Below, one piece after another: positions 1 to 10,619 of a DNA stretch of 64,000 bases (position 1 is its first letter; every line of letters begins with the position of its first letter). Below the pieces are notes generated by a model. The model worked only from the letters and a program-made list of their open reading frames with translations, ran no database searches and was not told the origin of the DNA. The stretch lies in assembly GCA_002083515.1 (NCBI GenBank), contig LWDN01000022.1, forward strand, positions 85,564 to 149,563. The letters are read 5' to 3'. The translations under genes were made by a program, and so were the position numbers. This stretch comes from Proteobacteria bacterium HN_bin10 (GTDB lineage Bacteria > Pseudomonadota > Alphaproteobacteria > Caulobacterales > Aquidulcibacteraceae).

Positions 1-695
1 AATCCGACAATCCCTCGATCACGCGCGACGTATCGGGCGAGGGCGTGCAGCAGGCGCTGTTGAAGATCATGGAAGGCACGGTCGCGAGCGTGCCCCCGCA
101 AGGCGGCCGCAAGCATCCGCAGCAGGAATTCCTGCAAGTCGATACGACCAACATTCTGTTCATTTGCGGCGGCGCCTTCGCGGGTCTCGACAAGATCATC
201 AGCCAGCGCGGCAAGGGTTCGTCGATCGGCTTCGGCGCCAAGGTTCGCGACGAAGAAGATCGCCGCACAGGCGAAATCCTGCGCGAGATCGAGCCGGACG
301 ATTTGCTCAAGTTCGGTTTGATCCCGGAATTTGTCGGCCGCTTGCCGGTGTTGGCGACGCTCGAGGATCTGGATGAGGCGGCGCTCGTGACCATCCTGAC
401 CGAACCGAAGAACGCGCTGGTGAAGCAGTATCAGCGCATGTTCGAGATGGAGAACGTCAAGCTGTCGTTCCCGGACGAGGCGCTCCGCGCCATCTCGCGC
501 AAGGCTATTTCGCGCAAGACCGGCGCGCGCGGCCTGCGTTCCATCCTCGAAAGCATCTTGCTCGACACCATGTTCGAGCTGCCGTCGATGCGCGGCGTCG
601 AGGAAGTGGTCGTTTCGGCCGACGTTGTGGAAGGCCGCTCGAAGCCGCTGCAAATCTACTCGGAACGTCGCGACGGCGCTGGCGCCACCGGCTGA
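1..695 (+). CDS. clpX: ATP-dependent Clp protease ATP-binding subunit ClpX, 3' part
   Basis: The gene is cut by the window edge; the reading frame is open from base 3 and gives about 230 C-terminal residues. ClpX is the AAA+ hexameric unfoldase that recognises tagged substrates and feeds them to ClpP. Visible are the RKH loop region (GGRKHPQQEF), the arginine-rich stretch before the small domain (FGLIPEFVGRLPV) and the sensor-2 motif GARGLRSI. The zinc-binding domain and Walker A lie outside. It is followed 188 bases later by lon, the usual alphaproteobacterial order clpP-clpX-lon-hupB. Identity is firm. Confidence 0.97.
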   Translation, partial: SDNPSITRDVSGEGVQQALLKIMEGTVASVPPQGGRKHPQQEFLQVDTTNILFICGGAFAGLDKIISQRGKGSSIGFGAKVRDEEDRRTGEILREIEPDDLLKFGLIPEFVGRLPVLATLEDLDEAALVTILTEPKNALVKQYQRMFEMENVKLSFPDEALRAISRKAISRKTGARGLRSILESILLDTMFELPSMRGVEEVVVSADVVEGRSKPLQIYSERRDGAGATG

Positions 696-785
696 ACAGC
701 AACTGAACGTTAGGACGAATCGAGACTTGCTGCGTGCGCAACGCGGCGGGTTCAGCGCGTTTTGCACCGACGTCTCTTGGCGCCA

Positions 786-816
786 CTTGAAGCGGCGTTC
801 GAACGCTTCCACATTT
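786..816 (+). promoter_or_regulatory. Possible heat-shock-type promoter of lon
   Basis: CTTGAA at 786-791 is followed 17 bases later by CCACATT at 809-815, resembling an RpoH -35/-10 pair, about 70 bases before lon. The spacing is longer than in E. coli RpoH promoters and the -10 is imperfect, so this is only a candidate. It overlaps an imperfect dyad around GTTCGAAC. Confidence 0.25.
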
Positions 817-883
817 TCAACCGTTAACGCCGGTCCCCGCGGGCTGCATTCAGACGCAGGACCAACCGGCCAAGGAGCATTGC

Positions 884-3286
<2,403 letters not shown>

Positions 3287-3431
3287 GGGTGCCGCCATCC
3301 CGTACGAAACGTTTTCGCACCGCAACAATCCGGTGTTTTGCTTGGCCTAGGGCCGAAATACTCCTAGCGTCCGCGCCGATGCGGCCAGAATCGGCCGCGC
3401 GCCAACAATCGCGGGATAGGGGCTTCTCCAT

Positions 3432-3704
3432 ATGAACAAAGCAGAGTTCGTCGCCGACGTGTCGGAACGCATCGGCGAATCCAAGCAGCGCGGCGAAGAA
3501 GTCGTGAACGCCGTGTTCGAGGCGTTGACATCGGCGCTACGACGCGGCGACGAAGTGCGGCTGCCGCAATTCGGCGTGTTCCTGGTGTCGCAAACCAAGG
3601 AGCGCAAAGCCCGCAACCCGCAAACCGGCGAAGAGGTGCTCGTGCCCGCCGGCAAGCGTCCGAAGTTCCGCCCCGGCAAGGCGCTCAAGGAAGCCTTGGG
3701 CTAG
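3432..3704 (+). CDS. hupB: DNA-binding protein HU
   Basis: The 90-residue protein has the standard length of HU and starts MNKAEFVADVSERIG. The DNA-binding arm is recognisable in FLVSQTKERKARNPQTGEE and the C-terminus in GKRPKFRPGKALKEALG. HU bends and compacts DNA as a small dimer. It lies 145 bases after lon, a gap large enough for its own promoter, and is followed by a strong intrinsic terminator, so it probably ends the clpX-lon-hupB unit. Confidence 0.96.
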   Translation: MNKAEFVADVSERIGESKQRGEEVVNAVFEALTSALRRGDEVRLPQFGVFLVSQTKERKARNPQTGEEVLVPAGKRPKFRPGKALKEALG

Positions 3705-3728
3705 AGTAGAGGCGTTCGATGCGCTAAC

Positions 3729-3762
3729 GGGCGGCCTCCAACCAAGGCCGCCCTTTTCTTTT
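3729..3762 (+). terminator. Rho-independent terminator after hupB
   Basis: A perfect 9-bp stem GGGCGGCCT / AGGCCGCCC with a 7-base loop is followed at once by TTTTCTTTT. It lies 25 bases after the hupB stop codon and is the clearest intrinsic terminator in the window. Confidence 0.9.
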
Positions 3763-3805
3763 GGCGCGGCCGCCGCTAGCTCTCCGGCGTTCAAGAGGCT
3801 CTCCG

Positions 3806-4111
3806 ATGCTCGCCAAAATCTACCGCCCCGCCAAGAATGCGATGCAGTCTGGCAAGGCGCTGACGAAACAATGGCGGCTCGAATTCGAGCTGGCGAGCGC
3901 GCCGCGTCCGGATGCGCTGATGGGCTGGATCAGCGGCGCCGATCCTAACGGCCAGGTGCGCATGAGCTTCGACACCAAGGAAGCGGCCATCGCCTTCGCG
4001 CGCGCACACGCCATCCCGCATCAGGTGATCGAGGCGCCCGAAACCAAGCGCCAGATCCGGGCCTACAGCGACAATTTCGCGTTCAGACGCCGGGAACCCT
4101 GGTCGCATTGA
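3806..4111 (+). CDS. NDUFS4-family complex I accessory protein
   Basis: The 101-residue protein begins MLAKIYRPAKNAMQSG and contains the ETC complex I subunit signature (KQWRLEFE, GWISGADPNGQVRMSFDTKEAAIAFA, ending RREPWSH). This is the bacterial counterpart of the mitochondrial 18-kDa subunit NDUFS4, a peripheral subunit of NADH:ubiquinone oxidoreductase found in alphaproteobacteria. The ATG at 3806 is preferred because upstream in-frame codons would run back into the hupB terminator. It stands alone, away from any nuo operon, as is usual for this gene. Confidence 0.88.
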   Translation: MLAKIYRPAKNAMQSGKALTKQWRLEFELASAPRPDALMGWISGADPNGQVRMSFDTKEAAIAFARAHAIPHQVIEAPETKRQIRAYSDNFAFRRREPWSH

Positions 4112-4121
4112 GAAGGGAAAT

Positions 4122-4206
4122 GGGGAGTAGGCAGTGGGCAGTAGGGTATGCGCTGACACGCGCCACGCCCTTGACCACCACTGCCTACTGCCTATTGCCT
4201 ACTGCC
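4122..4206 (+). repeat. Inverted arms made of a 7-bp tandem repeat (GGCARTA)
   Basis: Left arm about 4122-4149 and right arm 4175-4206 are inverted copies, each a run of degenerate heptamers of the type GGCAGTA/GGCAATA/GGCAGTG. The loop is about 25 bases. The right arm ends 6 bases before tRNA-Arg. A second element with the same plan but heptamer GCGAATA lies at 26592-26682. Confidence 0.8.
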
Positions 4207-4212
4207 GGCGCC

Positions 4213-4289
4213 GACCCCGTAGCTCAACTGGATAGAGCATCCGCCTTCTAAGCGGACGGTTGCGTGTTCGAGTCACGCCGGGGTCGCCA
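4213..4289 (+). tRNA. tRNA-Arg (anticodon TCT)
   Basis: A complete cloverleaf can be drawn: acceptor GACCCCG with CGGGGTC, D stem GCTC/GAGC, anticodon stem TCCGC/GCGGA with loop CTTCTAA (anticodon TCT at 4247-4249), and T stem GCGTG/CACGC with loop TTCGAGT. The 3' CCA is encoded. It decodes AGA. It stands alone between the NDUFS4-type gene and a secreted protein. Confidence 0.97.
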
Positions 4290-4387
4290 GGCGCCCGGCC
4301 GCATGGGCCGCGTCAATCGCTGACCTGACGATTTGCGCCGCCCGAATGTAGCGCTAGGATCGCGCGATAGGGTTGGGGGTGGGTTTT

Positions 4388-6106
4388 ATGGCAACTCGAT
4401 ATCTCCGTGCGATCATCGCGGCTGGGGCGCTTTTGCTTCCCTTCGCGGCTTCGCCAACGCTCGCGCAAACGACCCCGTGCGCAGGCGAGGTGCTGCCGAC
4501 CAGCTTCGGACAGCTGTGCAGCATCCAGTCTGACTTGCCCGCGCTCACCGAGCAGGATTACGGCGCGGTGCGATTGCATTTTCGGCCGCCGCCCAGTCTC
4601 AACGATGTGATCCCGGAGCGGGAGTTGCGTGGGACGTGGCTGCAGGCGCTAGTCCGCCGCACCGCCGCGCAGAGCGTCCGCTCGGCTGTCGTGCTGCTGG
4701 AGGTGCGCGCGCTCGGACCGGGTTTGCCGACAGTGCGCGACGAGGGCGGCCAGGACGTCGGCGTGCCGCTCGCCATGCTGCCGTTGTCGATTTATCGCTA
4801 CGACAGCCGCGGCGGCCTAGGCTTCAGCGAAGTTCAGTCCTTCGCCGATCGCGTCATTGGCCCGCGTCTGCTCATTCGCCGCGACTTGCTCATTCGCGCC
4901 CGCGTGCGCGTGGCCTTCAGCAAGGAGGACCCTTCCTCTCTCGTCGGGACGCTGGCGCCTCTGGTGTCGGCTGCGGCTGCATTCGGCGCGCAGGGTTTTT
5001 TGGTAGACGCCTATGCGTCGCAGGCGCTGGTCCAGAGCGCGCAAAACATCGAGACCACGCTGCGTTCGGCCGATGACGTCGACGGCGCCAGCGACAATTG
5101 GGTGGACCTGAGTTTCGAACGCGCCAACAGGCTGGAGTATGCCTTCCAGCTCAATCCGCGCGCCCGTCAGGGGCAGCAACAGCAACGCCCGCAAGGCTTG
5201 TTGACGCTCACGCTCGAACGCAGGCCGTCGCTGTTTACCGACGATCTCTTGCCTGGCGGTCAACCCGGGCGGCGCCTGCCGGACTACCACACGGAGGGCA
5301 GGCTCGATTCGATCGCGATCGGCCGGATTTGGTCCAATGGCCCGTCCTCGGTCGTTAGACAGGACCCGGCGTTGGCAGGTCTGGTGACCATTCTGCACAA
5401 TGCCAACGTCCCGGAGGCGCAGTTCGACGCCCTGTGCCGGCAACTGCGGCTGAAGCTCGATGAATTTGGGCTTTCCATGCACGATACCACCGCGGTGGCG
5501 TGGGCGGCGTTTGTGTCCGGCGAAAGCGCGCAACGCCGGGAGATCCAGGATCTCAATTGCGTGCGCCGGGATCGCGATCTGTGGGCGCGCTATGGTTTTG
5601 CGCTGCCGCCGACAAGCCCGCCGCCGCCGCCGATACCGACGCGGGCGGTGCTCGACGAATGGCTGGACACGACCGTGCGTCTCGCTTTGCTGGAGCAGGA
5701 TCCCGCGGCGCGGTTCAGACGGGGGAGGCGTCTCTTCGGGGGGCAGGTGCTCACCAACATCGCTTCGGGGACCTTGTTTGCGGCCGGCGAGGAGCCCGCA
5801 GCCAATTCCTACCTCGATGGCGATAGCGTGACGCGCGCGCTGCGGCCGTTGCGCGTAGGCTGCCGCTTCGTTCGCCAAACCACCGATGCCTCGCCGAACT
5901 TGCCCCGCTTCAGCGTGCTGGCGCGCCGGCCGGACAACAACCAGCTGCTGACGCTTACGATCGACTATGCCGGGCGCGTCGGCGGCGGTGTTGAAATCGT
6001 CGGTCTGACGGTCACCAGCACGGACGACGCGGATTTCGCAGCGCTGGCGCAAACAGCCAATGTCGACTCACGTTGCCTGGATCGGGAGACTGCGCCGGCG
6101 CAGTAG
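4388..6106 (+). CDS. Secreted protein of unknown function
   Basis: The 572-residue product starts MATRYLRAIIAAGALLL and has a clear signal peptide with a probable cleavage after SPTLA, so it is exported to the periplasm or beyond. The body shows no motif I recognise: mixed alpha/beta composition, a Gln-rich stretch (RQGQQQQRPQG) and a Pro-rich linker (PPTSPPPPPIP) in the middle. Cysteines are few and scattered. It is monocistronic, between tRNA-Arg and a convergent Crp/Fnr gene. I cannot assign a function. ATG 4388 is preferred over the in-frame codon at 4373 because the signal peptide then starts correctly. Confidence 0.7.
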   Translation: MATRYLRAIIAAGALLLPFAASPTLAQTTPCAGEVLPTSFGQLCSIQSDLPALTEQDYGAVRLHFRPPPSLNDVIPERELRGTWLQALVRRTAAQSVRSAVVLLEVRALGPGLPTVRDEGGQDVGVPLAMLPLSIYRYDSRGGLGFSEVQSFADRVIGPRLLIRRDLLIRARVRVAFSKEDPSSLVGTLAPLVSAAAAFGAQGFLVDAYASQALVQSAQNIETTLRSADDVDGASDNWVDLSFERANRLEYAFQLNPRARQGQQQQRPQGLLTLTLERRPSLFTDDLLPGGQPGRRLPDYHTEGRLDSIAIGRIWSNGPSSVVRQDPALAGLVTILHNANVPEAQFDALCRQLRLKLDEFGLSMHDTTAVAWAAFVSGESAQRREIQDLNCVRRDRDLWARYGFALPPTSPPPPPIPTRAVLDEWLDTTVRLALLEQDPAARFRRGRRLFGGQVLTNIASGTLFAAGEEPAANSYLDGDSVTRALRPLRVGCRFVRQTTDASPNLPRFSVLARRPDNNQLLTLTIDYAGRVGGGVEIVGLTVTSTDDADFAALAQTANVDSRCLDRETAPAQ

Positions 6107-6115
6107 CCGGCGGCG

Positions 6116-6850
6116 CTAGCCTTGCCATTCATCCAGTTGTGTCGCGGTGAGGCCCGCGCGCTGGCGCATCATGTCTTTCAACTCGGAGAGAGAGGTGATG
6201 AGGATTTGGCGACCGGTTTGGCGGACGAGCCCGCTGGCGGCGAGGTGACGCAGTTCGCGGGTGACGGCCTCGCGCTGCGCGCCGATTGCGGCGGCGATCA
6301 TTTCGTGTGTTGGGGCGTCGCGAATAAGCACGGCGTTGTCGCCTGCCGGTTCCGCATGCCGGCTCAGCCTCAGCAATTCGGCATATACCCGGAAGCGCAC
6401 CTCGAGTGAGGCCAGTTCGAACATGCGGTCGGTCACGCCGATAACCGTTCGGGCCAGGGAGGCGGCGACAGCGCGCGCGACCCCGGCATTTGCGTCCATA
6501 AGCGCCAGAAACGTCGAAGCCGGGCACTCGGCGAGAAGTGTCGAGGTTTCAGCGACGACCCGAGCCGATCGGGGCGAACCGGTGAGCGCGGCGATCTCGC
6601 CGAAGTGATCGCCGGCACGGAGCGAACGGACGGCAAGGGTGCGGCCGTGCGCGCCATTCAACTCGGCGCGGACCTTTCCCTCCAACAGGAAATAGACGTG
6701 GGTGGAGGGGTTCAGGTGGCCGATTATCTCTTCGCCCGCGGCGAACGTGGTCCAGGCGACGGCCTGCGCGAGCTTCTCGACATCCAGAGCGTGCAGACTC
6801 GCCAGAATGGCGACGCGGCTCAATAGCCGGCACTGCTCGGCGGAATCCAT
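6116..6850 (-). CDS. Crp/Fnr-family transcription regulator
   Basis: The 244-residue protein has an N-terminal cyclic-nucleotide-binding fold (about residues 10-130) and a C-terminal winged helix (THEMIAAAIGAQREAVTRELRHL). The phosphate-binding cassette reads FGEIAAL...PRSARV, keeping the Glu and Arg that contact cyclic nucleotide in CRP-like proteins. There are no N-terminal Fnr cysteines. ATG 6850 is chosen because GGAGGG lies 4-5 bases upstream; an upstream in-frame GTG at 6877 lacks a site. It is divergent from a class III cyclase gene, so it may be the receptor for that enzyme's product; this is inferred from context. Confidence 0.88.
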   Translation of the reverse strand: MDSAEQCRLLSRVAILASLHALDVEKLAQAVAWTTFAAGEEIIGHLNPSTHVYFLLEGKVRAELNGAHGRTLAVRSLRAGDHFGEIAALTGSPRSARVVAETSTLLAECPASTFLALMDANAGVARAVAASLARTVIGVTDRMFELASLEVRFRVYAELLRLSRHAEPAGDNAVLIRDAPTHEMIAAAIGAQREAVTRELRHLAASGLVRQTGRQILITSLSELKDMMRQRAGLTATQLDEWQG

Positions 6851-6904
6851 GCGACCCTCCGGCGAAAGCTCAAGCACGCTCCACCCGATGACGCAAGCAA
6901 GTGC

Positions 6905-6920
6905 GATTCAAGGTTGAATC
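6905..6920. promoter_or_regulatory. Perfect palindrome between the Crp/Fnr and cyclase genes (candidate operator)
   Basis: GATTCAA-GG-TTGAATC is a perfect 7-2-7 inverted repeat in the divergent intergenic region. Its TTCAA/TTGAA half-sites resemble the reduced consensus of Crp/Fnr dimers. Both arms also carry a GANTC site, the target of the CcrM cell-cycle methylase in Caulobacterales. A further TTGAATG half-site follows at about 6932. Confidence 0.45.
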
Positions 6921-7000
6921 CGCAGATCGCGGCTTGAATGTCGCCTCGTCCCCGGCAAATGTGCGTACAAGAGGGGGCCTTCTGGCTGGGGCAGGGACCG

Positions 7001-9718
7001 ATGCGCCGCGCCGAACGACCGATCGGCTATATGTTCACGGACATCGATGGCAGCACGGAGCGTTGGGAGCGCGCTCCGGTCGCCATGAAGCGCGCCATGG
7101 CGCGGCACAACAAGATTGTCGATGAATTCATCCAAAACCACGGCGGCGTAATTCGCGATCGCGCGGGCGACGGTGTCTTTGCCGTATTCGAAGGCGGCCA
7201 ACCGCTGGCCTGCGCGCTCGACATCCAAGAGGCGATGCGCCGTCAGGATTGGCGCCGCGTGGGTGGATTGTCGCTTCGTATCGGCGTACATGCCGGCCGC
7301 CGCCCCCTGGACCAAGTCGCCATCAATCGCGCGGCGCGCATCGCTGCCTGCGCATGGGGTGGGCAGGTCGTGGTCAGCGCTGAGGCGGTAGAGACCTTCC
7401 AGGCGCCTGATGGCGCGCGCCTGGACGATCTGGGGTTCTGCACACTGCGTGGGATCGACACGCCGCTGCGTTTGTTCAGTTTGGGCGACGGGCGACAACT
7501 GTCGGGCGCATTTCCGCCGCCGCGTGGACTGGTGAGCCAGAACAAGGCCGCGCTCAGTGCGGAGCCATTCTTTGGGCGTGAAACGGAGATCGCACACATA
7601 AGGGCGACGCTCAGAACGCCTGAGGTTCGCCTGGTTTCTCTGGTCGGTCCAGGCGGAAATGGCAAGACGCGGCTTGCCGAGCGCGTTGCCGCCGAGATGG
7701 GGGACAAAGACCCGGTCTGGTTTGTGTCTCTCGAGGGCGTTTCAGACGAAGCGGCGGCGATCTCCCGCATCGCTCGATCTCTGCAACTGCCGTTGCGCGA
7801 TGGTTGGGCGCGCGAGCGGCTTTTGATCGACTTCCTCGGCGATAAGCGGGCGCTCTTCGTTCTCGACAATGCGGAGGGATTGGGAGCGGCGGCCAGCGTC
7901 ATAAGCAAACTGATCGCTGCATGTCCAAAGGTGCGAATCCTGGCGACCAGCCGCAAGCCGCTGGGGATCGCGGGCGAGTGCGTGGTTCCGGTAAAGGGCT
8001 TGGCCAGCGTCGGCGAGGCTCAGTCGCCCGCCTATCGGTTGTTTGCCCACTACGCCGGGGCGGATTCCGTAGGTTCTGAAACGGAGCTGGAGGCATTCAG
8101 GCAGCTCAACGCCTTGCTTGACGGCTCGCCGCTCGGACTCCGGCTTGCGGCGCAGTGGCGACGGATGCTGACTACCGAGGAGATTGCCGAGAGGGTGCGC
8201 TCCAGTCTGGATTTCTTGCGCTCTGCGGGCCCAGGAATTGCCGATCGTCACGGTAATTTGAAGAGCGTGTTCGATGCAACATGGGCGTCGCTGGATGATG
8301 TCGCACAATCGGCGTTGGCGCGGCTCTCGGTTTTCGTCGGCGGATTCGACGCTCTCGCCGCGGCTAACGCAGCGGGTGTGAGTTTGTCGACGCTTGTTGC
8401 GCTGGAGAGCCACGGTGTGATCGAGCGGCGCGGCCCGGAGGAGCGGTTTACCTTGCATCCGGTGGTTCGGCGTTGCGCGGCGGAAAAGATCAGCCGCGCC
8501 GACGCCAAGAGCGTGCGTGCACGGCACGCCGATCACTACCTCGCCCGGTTGCGGCGTGACTTTCTCGACGCCCCACATGTCGCCCAGCGCGCGTTCCTGG
8601 ATTGGGCCGAACGCGAGGCGGAAAACCTGACGGCGGCATGGCGTTTCATGCTCACGCATGGGCCCAAACATCTTCTCATGCGGACCGCTGAAGCGTTGTT
8701 CTATGCGCTGGTCCTGCGCGCCCGCTATGGCGAAGCGCTGGCGCTGTTCGATCCGAACGCATCTGAGGCCATGCAATCTTACTGCCTAAGCGTGGCCGCG
8801 AATTGCGATATCCAGCTGGGAGAGATGGAGAGAGCTGAGGCTGCGGCCAATTCGGCGCTCAAGGGCGACGCGCCTGCAGCGGCGCGAGCGCATGCACTGC
8901 AGGCCCTGGGCATGGCGGCGCATGGCCGGGGCGATTTCGGCGCCGCCGAACAACGCTACCGGGCCGCCCTCGCGATCCGGCGCCGGCGCCGCGATTCGCT
9001 GGGATGCTATTATTCTTGCGCCGCACTGGGTGTGTTGCTCTCGGCGCAAGGCAGGCTCGCGGAAGCGCGCGCTTACATCAAGCAGTGCCAGCGCCTGTGT
9101 CTTGCGTCGGGGAATGAAAGCGGCCTCCTCATCACCCACTTTCTCGCGGGCGAAGTGGCGGTGCAGGAGGGGCGATGGGCGGATGCATTGCACAACTACG
9201 AACGCAGCCTGGCGATTGAAGACGCGATACGGCACCCTCAACACCGCGCACGCACGCTGCTTAGGCTCGGATCGCTTTGGGCCGAACGCGGCGAGCTGCA
9301 AAAGGCAATATCCCTTCATCAACAAGCCCACGAACTTTCGGTGCAGATCGGAGACAAGTACCGTGCGGCGCACGCGCTCATGGAACTCGGCGTGGATCAA
9401 CGCCTGAACGCACAGATTGATCAGAGTCGAACGAGGCTGGTCGAGGCAGTGCGACTAGCGTTGAAGCTTAAAGCGCGGCCGCTGCTGGGCCGAACCTTGT
9501 TCGAGCTCGCGCGCGTTGAGGCGGCGGCGGGCGCGGCGCCACGGGCGGCCCAGCTATGTTCGATTCTCGCGCAAGCGGAACTTGGACAATTGCAGTCCGT
9601 GTTCGACGACTTCGTACGAGAGCTGCCGGCGCCTGGGCCCGCTGACGATGTAGCGACACTGGAGGCGGCCGCTTTGCAAGTGGTGGAGGAGGCGGATCTG
9701 GCGCCGCTCCGGTTGTAG
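7001..9718 (+). CDS. Class III nucleotide cyclase fused to NB-ARC-type ATPase and TPR repeats
   Basis: The 905-residue protein has three parts. Residues 8-160 form a class III cyclase domain with metal ligands D14 (FTDIDGST) and D57 (GDGVFAVF) and transition-state residues N109 and R113 (INRAAR). Residues 190-480 form a signal-transduction ATPase with FGRE, Walker A GPGGNGKT (216-223) and Walker B LFVLDN. The rest is an all-helical TPR-like region. The usual adenine-selecting Lys before GD is replaced by Asp (D53), so the product cannot be predicted. ATG 7001 follows GCAGGGA; a start at 6938 lacks a site. It is divergent from a Crp/Fnr gene. Confidence 0.85.
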   Translation: MRRAERPIGYMFTDIDGSTERWERAPVAMKRAMARHNKIVDEFIQNHGGVIRDRAGDGVFAVFEGGQPLACALDIQEAMRRQDWRRVGGLSLRIGVHAGRRPLDQVAINRAARIAACAWGGQVVVSAEAVETFQAPDGARLDDLGFCTLRGIDTPLRLFSLGDGRQLSGAFPPPRGLVSQNKAALSAEPFFGRETEIAHIRATLRTPEVRLVSLVGPGGNGKTRLAERVAAEMGDKDPVWFVSLEGVSDEAAAISRIARSLQLPLRDGWARERLLIDFLGDKRALFVLDNAEGLGAAASVISKLIAACPKVRILATSRKPLGIAGECVVPVKGLASVGEAQSPAYRLFAHYAGADSVGSETELEAFRQLNALLDGSPLGLRLAAQWRRMLTTEEIAERVRSSLDFLRSAGPGIADRHGNLKSVFDATWASLDDVAQSALARLSVFVGGFDALAAANAAGVSLSTLVALESHGVIERRGPEERFTLHPVVRRCAAEKISRADAKSVRARHADHYLARLRRDFLDAPHVAQRAFLDWAEREAENLTAAWRFMLTHGPKHLLMRTAEALFYALVLRARYGEALALFDPNASEAMQSYCLSVAANCDIQLGEMERAEAAANSALKGDAPAAARAHALQALGMAAHGRGDFGAAEQRYRAALAIRRRRRDSLGCYYSCAALGVLLSAQGRLAEARAYIKQCQRLCLASGNESGLLITHFLAGEVAVQEGRWADALHNYERSLAIEDAIRHPQHRARTLLRLGSLWAERGELQKAISLHQQAHELSVQIGDKYRAAHALMELGVDQRLNAQIDQSRTRLVEAVRLALKLKARPLLGRTLFELARVEAAAGAAPRAAQLCSILAQAELGQLQSVFDDFVRELPAPGPADDVATLEAAALQVVEEADLAPLRL

Positions 9719-9725
9719 GCGCGCT

Positions 9726-10571
9726 TTAGGCGCCTGTAACGACAGGCGTGTCGGCGCGCGCGCCCCACTCCGCCCATGAGCCGTCATAGACCGCCGCATC
9801 CCATCGCCCAAGCCGCGCAAGCGCGAGCGCGATGACCGCCGCCGTAATGCCTGAGCCGCAGGTGCAGATCGGCGCCGCCGCGTGGCTCAGATCTACGCCG
9901 GCGAAAATTTCTTGCAGCTCGACCGCGCTTTTCATGGCGCCATTGCCGTCGAGTAGAGACTGAAACGGCACATTGAACGCACCCGGCATGTGCCCGCCCC
10001 GCAGCCCCGCGCGCGGCTCCGGCGTTTCGCCACGAAAGCGCGGCGCAGCGCGCGCATCGAGCAGCGGCGCGCGGCCGGTTTCGATGGCGCGTTTCACGTC
10101 ATTGACGTCACGCACCAAATCGCCGCGCATCTGCACCGTGAAGTGTCTTTCCATCTTGGCTCGCGGCGGACCGGTCTCAATTTCGTAGCCGGCGCGCTCC
10201 CAGGCGGGAAAGCCGCCATCGAGCACCGTCACGTCCTCATGCCCGAATACGCGGAACGTCCACCAGACGCGCGCTGCGCTCATGAGGCCATGATTGTCGT
10301 AGACTACGACGCGCGCGCCATCGCCGATGCCCAGCTTCTTCATCCGCGATGCGAACTTTTCCGGCGACGGCAGCATGTGCGGCAGGTCGGAATTGGTGTC
10401 GGCGATCTCGTCAATGTCGAAAAAGATCGCCCCTGGAATGCGGCGCTCGGCGTAGAGCGCCTTGGCGTCGCGCGGGTCGCTGGGCATGAACCAGGTTGCG
10501 TCGACGACGCGGAGGTCGGGCGCGCTCAGATGTGCATTCAACCAGGAGGGTGTGACAAGCGGATCGGCCAT
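9726..10571 (-). CDS. sseA: 3-mercaptopyruvate sulfurtransferase
   Basis: The 281-residue protein has two rhodanese domains. The second carries the active-site loop CGSGITA, whose Cys takes the sulfane sulfur; the CGSG form is typical of mercaptopyruvate sulfurtransferases rather than thiosulfate rhodaneses. The N-terminal part matches the family well (VDATWFMP, IPGAIFFDID). It transfers sulfur from 3-mercaptopyruvate to thiols or cyanide. It is the last gene of a minus-strand run after cfa, separated by 48 bases. Confidence 0.93.
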   Translation of the reverse strand: MADPLVTPSWLNAHLSAPDLRVVDATWFMPSDPRDAKALYAERRIPGAIFFDIDEIADTNSDLPHMLPSPEKFASRMKKLGIGDGARVVVYDNHGLMSAARVWWTFRVFGHEDVTVLDGGFPAWERAGYEIETGPPRAKMERHFTVQMRGDLVRDVNDVKRAIETGRAPLLDARAAPRFRGETPEPRAGLRGGHMPGAFNVPFQSLLDGNGAMKSAVELQEIFAGVDLSHAAAPICTCGSGITAAVIALALARLGRWDAAVYDGSWAEWGARADTPVVTGA

Positions 10572-10619
10572 GAGCCAGAGGCTAGGGCGCTAGGTGAGCA
10601 GGTTCAACCCCGCCGCGCG

